From Treponema sp. UBA4319 (GTDB lineage Bacteria > Spirochaetota > Spirochaetia > Treponematales > Treponemataceae), in assembly GCA_002393865.1 (NCBI GenBank), contig DGUD01000074.1:17861-28246 (forward strand): a stretch of DNA of 10,386 bases. The letters run 5' to 3'. The translations under genes and the position numbers were made by a program. The notes under the pieces were generated by a model. The model searched no databases. It saw nothing but the letters and a program-made list of their open reading frames with translations, and was not told where the DNA came from. The stretch's first letter is position 1; each line of letters begins with the position of its first letter. Of the stretch, positions 6,454 through 10,386 are shown one piece after another.

Positions 6454-7986
6454 ATGGTACAGACAGTATTGTACATAGCTCTCCCCGTTGCAGGAATTGT
6501 TCTTGGATGGACTATTCGCTGGATTTATGCCAGATTTCAACTTTCCGCGTCGGAACAAAGAGCCGAACGTGTTAGACAAGATGCAATAAAAGAGGCGGAA
6601 GCTCAGAAAAAAGAGATTCTGCTTCAGGCAAAAGAACAACTCATTCAGGACCGAAACCAGCAGGAACGGGAGAACCGCGAACGCCGAACGGAATTACAGC
6701 GTTACGAGAACCGCGTCGCAAAGAAAGAGGAGCTCCTCGATCAGAGAAGCCAGGACTTTGACAAGAAGGAAAAGGAATTCGCGCTCCGCGTCAACGAGAT
6801 GACAAAGCGCGAGGATGCCATGTCCGTCAAAGAAGAGAGCCTCCGCAAGGAGCTGGAGCATATCTCCGGGCTTACGGCGGAGGAGGCAAAGTCGCTCATC
6901 ATCCAGAGCCTTGAGAACGATGCCCGCCACGACGCGCAGGCGCTGCTGAACAAGATTGATCAGGAAGCCCAGCTGAACGCCGAGAAGAGGGCGCAGGAAA
7001 TCCTCGTCGCGACAATCCAGCGTCTCGCCACGGAGACTACCAGCGACATCACGGTCGCGACGGTCTCGCTTCCGAGCGACGAGATGAAGGGGCGCATTAT
7101 CGGACGCGAAGGTCGCAATATCCGTGCGCTCGAAACGCTTACCGGCGTGGATATCATCATTGACGACACCCCGGAGGCAGTGGTTATCAGCTGTTTTGAC
7201 CCGGTGCGCAAGGAAATCGCGCGGGAAGCGCTCGGCAGGCTCATCACCGACGGGCGCATCCACCCGGCACGCATCGAAGAGATTGTGCAGAAGGTAACGC
7301 GGGAAATCCAGCAGAAGATTTACGAGGAAGGAGAGAAAGTCCTCTTTGACCTCGGCATCCACAATATGAGCCAGGAAGGCGTACGCGCCATCGGTCGCCT
7401 GTACTACCGCACCAGCTACGGGCAGAGTGTGCTCGTGCATTCCCGCGAGGTCGCGGAGATTGCGAGCATGATTGCCGCGGAAATCGGCGCAAACAGGGAA
7501 CTTGCCAAGCGGGCAGCCCTGCTCCACGACATCGGCAAAGGGGCGGAGACAGACACCGACCAGAACCACGCCGAGGTCGGGGCCGAGATGGCACGCAAGA
7601 TGGGCGAGGATCCTCGCATCGTCAATGCCATCGCGGCGCATCACAACGACTGCGAGCCGCAGACGCTGGAAGCAGTCATCGTACAGATTGCCGACGCCAT
7701 CAGCGCGGCACGTCCCGGCGCGCGCCGGGAGACGGTGGACAACTACATCAAGCGGCTAGAGAACCTTGAGGAGACGGCAAAGAAGTTCATCGGTGTGGAG
7801 CAGGCCTATGCCATCCAGGCTGGCCGTGAGCTGCGCATCCTCGTGAACAACGAGAAAATCCCCGACGAGCAGGTAAAAGACCTTGCGAAGCGGATTGCAA
7901 AGCAGATAGAGACGGATTTGCAATATCCGGGAAGGATAAAGATTACGATGATACGCGAGACGCGCATCATCGAATACGCTCGCTGA
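6454..7986 (+). CDS. rny: Ribonuclease Y (endoribonuclease, membrane-anchored)
   Basis: RNase Y is the membrane-bound endoribonuclease that starts mRNA decay in many bacteria lacking RNase E. This 510-residue protein shows all parts in order. A single N-terminal transmembrane anchor (about residues 3-22) is followed by a long charged coiled coil (about 30-145, rich in Glu, Lys, Gln and Arg). The KH RNA-binding domain contains GRIIGREGRNIRALETLTG (from residue 213). The HD metal-dependent domain carries VLVHSREVAEIA, LLHDIGKG with H358-D359, NHAEVGAEMA, IAAHHND and IADAISAARPGARRE. The length is normal for the family and nothing is missing. The ATG lies behind an AGGAG-type RBS. The first 80 codons are more AT-rich than the rest. 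It has its own promoter and a strong terminator, so it looks monocistronic. Confidence 0.96.
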   Translation: MVQTVLYIALPVAGIVLGWTIRWIYARFQLSASEQRAERVRQDAIKEAEAQKKEILLQAKEQLIQDRNQQERENRERRTELQRYENRVAKKEELLDQRSQDFDKKEKEFALRVNEMTKREDAMSVKEESLRKELEHISGLTAEEAKSLIIQSLENDARHDAQALLNKIDQEAQLNAEKRAQEILVATIQRLATETTSDITVATVSLPSDEMKGRIIGREGRNIRALETLTGVDIIIDDTPEAVVISCFDPVRKEIAREALGRLITDGRIHPARIEEIVQKVTREIQQKIYEEGEKVLFDLGIHNMSQEGVRAIGRLYYRTSYGQSVLVHSREVAEIASMIAAEIGANRELAKRAALLHDIGKGAETDTDQNHAEVGAEMARKMGEDPRIVNAIAAHHNDCEPQTLEAVIVQIADAISAARPGARRETVDNYIKRLENLEETAKKFIGVEQAYAIQAGRELRILVNNEKIPDEQVKDLAKRIAKQIETDLQYPGRIKITMIRETRIIEYAR

Positions 7987-7999
7987 TGGGCAACCGGAC

Positions 8000-8029
8000 T
8001 GCACCTGCTACGGCGGGTGCATTTTTTTT
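8000..8029 (+). terminator. Rho-independent terminator of rny
   Basis: TGCACCTGC (8000-8008) pairs with GCGGGTGCA (8013-8021), nine pairs including one wobble, around the tetraloop TACG, followed by eight T (8022-8029). It begins 13 nt after the rny stop codon. Confidence 0.9.
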
Positions 8030-8040
8030 GCCCCCTTAGC

Positions 8041-8079
8041 GCGGCTTTTTTATCCCGGCACGAAGCCTGAAAAAGCCGC
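8041..8079. repeat. Perfect 10-bp inverted repeat between rny and asd
   Basis: GCGGCTTTTT (8041-8050) and AAAAAGCCGC (8070-8079) are exact complements separated by 19 nt. The element lies between the plus-strand and minus-strand terminators. On either strand it could form a hairpin with an A/T-rich neck. It may be a weak back-up terminator for both converging transcripts. Confidence 0.45.
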
Positions 8080-8085
8080 AGGCAT

Positions 8086-8119
8086 AAAAAATCCCCCGGA
8101 ACAAAGCTGTTCCGGGGGA
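8086..8119 (-). terminator. Rho-independent terminator of the dapA-asd operon
   Basis: TCCCCCGGAACA (8092-8103) and TGTTCCGGGGGA (8108-8119) form a perfect 12-bp stem with a 4-nt loop. On the minus strand the stem is followed by six T (8091-8086). It lies about 55 nt beyond the asd stop codon and ends the minus-strand transcript. Confidence 0.88.
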
Positions 8120-8174
8120 GAACTATCGCCGCGAGAGGGAAGCACAACTACCGCCCCCGCAGCGCATCACCTGA

Positions 8175-9275
8175 CTACAGATTATCGAAGAAGCCTTTCG
8201 CCTTCAGCAGCTCGGCGTTCAGGATACCGCCCAGCGCTGCGCCGCGCTTGGTGTTATGGCTCAGCGCCACAAATTTCACATCGAAGACATTGCACGTGCG
8301 CAGGCGGCCGATAACACAGGCCATGCCCTTCTCCGTCTCGCGGTCACGGCGTGGCTGCGGGCGGTTCTCCTCGTGGCGCACCACAATCGGATGCTCAGGG
8401 GCGGACGGCAGCTGCAGCTTCTGCGGAACAGAGCGGAACGACGTCCACACCCGCTCGATTTCCTCCAGACTGGGTTTCTGCGAGTCAGGGAGGTCAAATT
8501 CAAGGTTTACGGAAGCCGTATGACCGTCAACCACCGCAACGCGCGTACAGGTTGAGCTGACGAGCGGCAGCGTGGCGTTCTCAATGCGGTCTCCTTTGAC
8601 AGCACCAAGAATCTTCAGGCACTCGCGCTCGGTCTTCTCCTCCTCGCCGCCGATATAAGGCACGATGTTGTCAATCATATCAAAGCTGGGAACGCCGGGA
8701 TAGCCCGCACCGCTCACCGCCTGCAGCGTCGTCACCACCATGCGGCGCACGGGGTAGCCTGCCTGGATGAGCGCATGGAGCGGCATCATGTAGGTCTGCA
8801 GCGAGCAGTTCGGCTTGACGGCGATAAAGCCCTTCTTCCAGCCGTGGTGCTCCTGCTGCTTCCTGATGATGTCGAGGTGCGCATAGTTGATTTCCGGCAC
8901 GAGCATGGGGACATCCTCCGTCCAGCGGTTCGCGCTCGCATTGGAGACGACAGGGATTCCCTGCGCCGCGTAGCGTTCCTCAAGGGCCTTTATCTCGTCC
9001 TTCCCCATCTCCAGCGCACTGAAGACAAAGGAGCACTTTCCGAGAGCCAGCTTCTCGTCATTCGCATCCTGTACCGTAAGCCCTGCCACCGCAGCAGGGA
9101 TATCGGCACCGATGAGCCATCTGTTCGCGACGGCATCCCGGTACAGCTTGCCTGCGCTGCGCGGGGAAGCCGCGACATAGGTCACCTCGAACCACGGGTG
9201 ATTCTCCAGCAGCTTTATATAGCGCTGCCCTACCATTCCGGTGGCGCCAAGCACACCAACAGATATCTTGCTCAT
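8175..9275 (-). CDS. asd: Aspartate-semialdehyde dehydrogenase (archaeal/fungal type)
   Basis: The enzyme reduces L-aspartyl 4-phosphate to aspartate semialdehyde with NADPH, feeding the lysine/diaminopimelate, threonine and methionine branches. The 366-residue protein begins with the nucleotide-binding loop VGVLGATGMVGQRYIKLL (residues 6-23). The active-site cysteine is C157 in VKPNCSLQTYMM. GAGYPGVPSFDMIDNI and GGEEEKT (209-215) follow, as is typical for the archaeal/fungal subfamily and unlike the E. coli enzyme. H252 in DGHTASVNLEFD is the probable catalytic base. The ATG at 9275 is preceded at 8 nt by GAAGGAG (9290-9284); a GTG at 9284 would overlap that RBS and is rejected. The start overlaps the dapA stop as ATGA, so translation is probably coupled. 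A terminator follows at 8086-8119. Confidence 0.95.
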   Translation of the reverse strand: MSKISVGVLGATGMVGQRYIKLLENHPWFEVTYVAASPRSAGKLYRDAVANRWLIGADIPAAVAGLTVQDANDEKLALGKCSFVFSALEMGKDEIKALEERYAAQGIPVVSNASANRWTEDVPMLVPEINYAHLDIIRKQQEHHGWKKGFIAVKPNCSLQTYMMPLHALIQAGYPVRRMVVTTLQAVSGAGYPGVPSFDMIDNIVPYIGGEEEKTERECLKILGAVKGDRIENATLPLVSSTCTRVAVVDGHTASVNLEFDLPDSQKPSLEEIERVWTSFRSVPQKLQLPSAPEHPIVVRHEENRPQPRRDRETEKGMACVIGRLRTCNVFDVKFVALSHNTKRGAALGGILNAELLKAKGFFDNL

Positions 9276-10177
9276 AAATCGCACTCCTTCAGAGCTGCCT
9301 GAATAATCTTCTGGGCCTCAGGGCGCGCCTCCACCAGCGGCAGACGGCACGTTCCGGCAGGAAGGCCTTTGACGTTCATCGCGTACTTGATGCTGCTGGG
9401 GTTCCCGTCGCAGAACGCAGCACGGAAGAACGGCATCAGGCGGTAGTGAATCTTGCGGGCGGCGGCAAAATCGCCATTCAGACAATCGTGCACCAGCTCC
9501 GTCATCAGCGCAGGAGCAAGGTTCGTCACGACAGAAATGACGCCGTCGCCGCCAGCAGCCATCAGCGGAAGCGTCAGACTGTCATCGCCGCTCATCACGG
9601 AAAAATCCGGATGCCTAGAGACGACAGTCTCTATCACCTCCATCATCTGGGAGATGTTGCCGCTGGCCTCCTTTACACCCGCGATGTTCGGGAGATCCGC
9701 GATGCGAGAGAGCAGCGGAACGGAAATATTCTTGCCGGTCCGCCCCTGTATATTGTAGACAATGACGGGGATGCCGACCTTGGACACCGCCTCAAAATGG
9801 CGGAAAATACCCTCGTCGCTCGGCTTGTTGTAATACGGAGTCACCACAAGCGCATAATCGGCTCCCGCTTTTAAGGCGCGCTCCGTGTATTTTACTGCGT
9901 CACGGGTATTGTTGCTGCCGGCACCAAGCATGACCTTTACCTGCTTGCCGTTCTTTTTGTTCCAGTCGCGGACAAGCCCGATGGAAATGTCGATGAGCTT
10001 AGCTTCCTCATCCTCATCGAGCGTCGGCGTCTCACCGCTGGTTCCGAGCGGCAAGATGCCGTCAATCCCCTGTTCCAGCTGAAACATGACATTCTTACTG
10101 AATCCGTCATAATCGACGGAGCCATCGCCTGACATCGGCGTAATCATGGCGGTAAAAGAACCTTGCATTTTAGACAT
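9272..10177 (-). CDS. dapA: 4-hydroxy-tetrahydrodipicolinate synthase
   Basis: DapA condenses pyruvate with aspartate semialdehyde, the first committed step to diaminopimelate and lysine, in the cytoplasm. The 301-residue protein has the family's (beta/alpha)8 order of motifs. LPLGTSGETPTL (residues 42-53) stands for the usual GTTGE box, TPYYNKPS (113-120) and YNIQGRTG (141-148) carry the catalytic Tyr141 and substrate-binding Arg146, and GVKEASGN has the Schiff-base lysine K169. The serine in GTSGE replaces the second threonine of the E. coli box, a change common in the wider family. The ATG at 10177 follows AAGGAG (10192-10187) at 9 nt; in-frame starts further upstream lie before that RBS. 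It is first in a two-gene operon with asd, which it overlaps by four bases. Its leader is hairpin-rich. Confidence 0.95.
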   Translation of the reverse strand: MSKMQGSFTAMITPMSGDGSVDYDGFSKNVMFQLEQGIDGILPLGTSGETPTLDEDEEAKLIDISIGLVRDWNKKNGKQVKVMLGAGSNNTRDAVKYTERALKAGADYALVVTPYYNKPSDEGIFRHFEAVSKVGIPVIVYNIQGRTGKNISVPLLSRIADLPNIAGVKEASGNISQMMEVIETVVSRHPDFSVMSGDDSLTLPLMAAGGDGVISVVTNLAPALMTELVHDCLNGDFAAARKIHYRLMPFFRAAFCDGNPSSIKYAMNVKGLPAGTCRLPLVEARPEAQKIIQAALKECDL

Positions 10178-10198
10178 AGCGCACAGCTCCTTATGGCA

Positions 10199-10220
10199 GG
10201 GGGCGCCGGCCCCCATGGGG
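10199..10220 (-). promoter_or_regulatory. Competing hairpins just upstream of the dapA RBS
   Basis: GGGGGC (10214-10209) and GCCCCC (10204-10199) form a 6-bp GC stem with a 4-nt loop, ending 6 nt before the AAGGAG of dapA. The same run of G is also part of the palindrome CCCCATGGGG (10211-10220), so the two structures exclude each other. This arrangement can tune access to the RBS. I do not recognise any known riboswitch. Confidence 0.35.
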
Positions 10221-10321
10221 CAGACAGGGCGCAACAGCACATGCTGCCGGAATCCTGCATGCTCCAGATAGAATCAAGACCTTCCAAACGTTCAGAGAAC
10301 GAACGGAATGACCGTGAGCGT

Positions 10322-10350
10322 ATTATCACACATTTATGCAAAATAATCAA
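10322..10350 (-). promoter_or_regulatory. Promoter of the dapA-asd operon
   Basis: On the minus strand TTGATT (10350-10345) is followed after 17 bp by GATAAT (10327-10322), four-of-six and five-of-six matches to the consensus boxes. Transcription would start near 10315 and give a leader of about 138 nt before the dapA start, long enough to hold regulatory structure. Confidence 0.6.
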
Positions 10351-10386
10351 CGCACCCCGCAGCAAGCACAGGGATTCAGCATGAAA

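Noticed and set aside
10178..10320. Lysine riboswitch (L box) ahead of dapA
   Set aside because: The leader is shorter than the usual lysine aptamer and I cannot find its conserved core sequences.
1..10386. CRISPR array, insertion sequence, prophage or tRNA
   Set aside because: I see no regularly spaced repeats, transposase or integrase motifs, terminal inverted repeats or cloverleaf-like sequence.

Overview
The window is a stretch of bacterial chromosome, GC-rich by eye apart from an AT-rich promoter patch near 6310-6450. It has strong GGAGG-type ribosome binding sites and sigma-70-like promoters. The RNase Y sequence (short membrane anchor followed by RWIYARFQLS, then a long coiled coil) reminds me of spirochete, especially Treponema, RNase Y. 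The aspartate-semialdehyde dehydrogenase is the archaeal/fungal type. I therefore favour a Treponema-like spirochete, but this rests on recollection and not on a search. I see no mobile element, CRISPR array, rRNA or tRNA.

Layout. (1) 1-1494: a two-gene plus-strand unit behind a near-consensus promoter, encoding an L-2-amino-thiazoline-4-carboxylate (ATC) hydrolase-family protein and a class I SAM-dependent methyltransferase. (2) 1513-1892: a minus-strand relic of an AraC-type regulator. Its DNA-binding domain is still readable, but it carries an in-frame stop and a one-base frameshift, and the gene keeps its own promoter and RBS. (3) 2093-6080: a plus-strand pair transcribed divergently from the relic. 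The first gene is an apparently intact 1126-residue glycoside phosphorylase of the GH94/GH149/GH161 type. The second is a 201-residue GH30 protein that has lost its catalytic barrel while keeping its reading frame. (4) 6454-7986: rny (RNase Y), with its own promoter and terminator. (5) 8175-10177: a minus-strand dapA-asd operon, the early lysine/diaminopimelate pathway, joined by an ATGA stop/start overlap and preceded by a promoter and a hairpin-rich leader.

How the genes relate. dapA and asd are listed here in transcription order; Asd makes the semialdehyde that DapA condenses with pyruvate. The most unusual part is 1500-6080, which looks like a beta-glucoside/beta-glucan oligosaccharide locus in partial decay: the local regulator is broken and the hydrolase is gutted, yet the phosphorylase looks complete. 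A GTTGTAGTA motif recurs at both divergent promoters and may mark the former operators. The GH30 relic is the best candidate for something new, because the deletion removed the TIM barrel cleanly and left the parts that form the side beta-domain.
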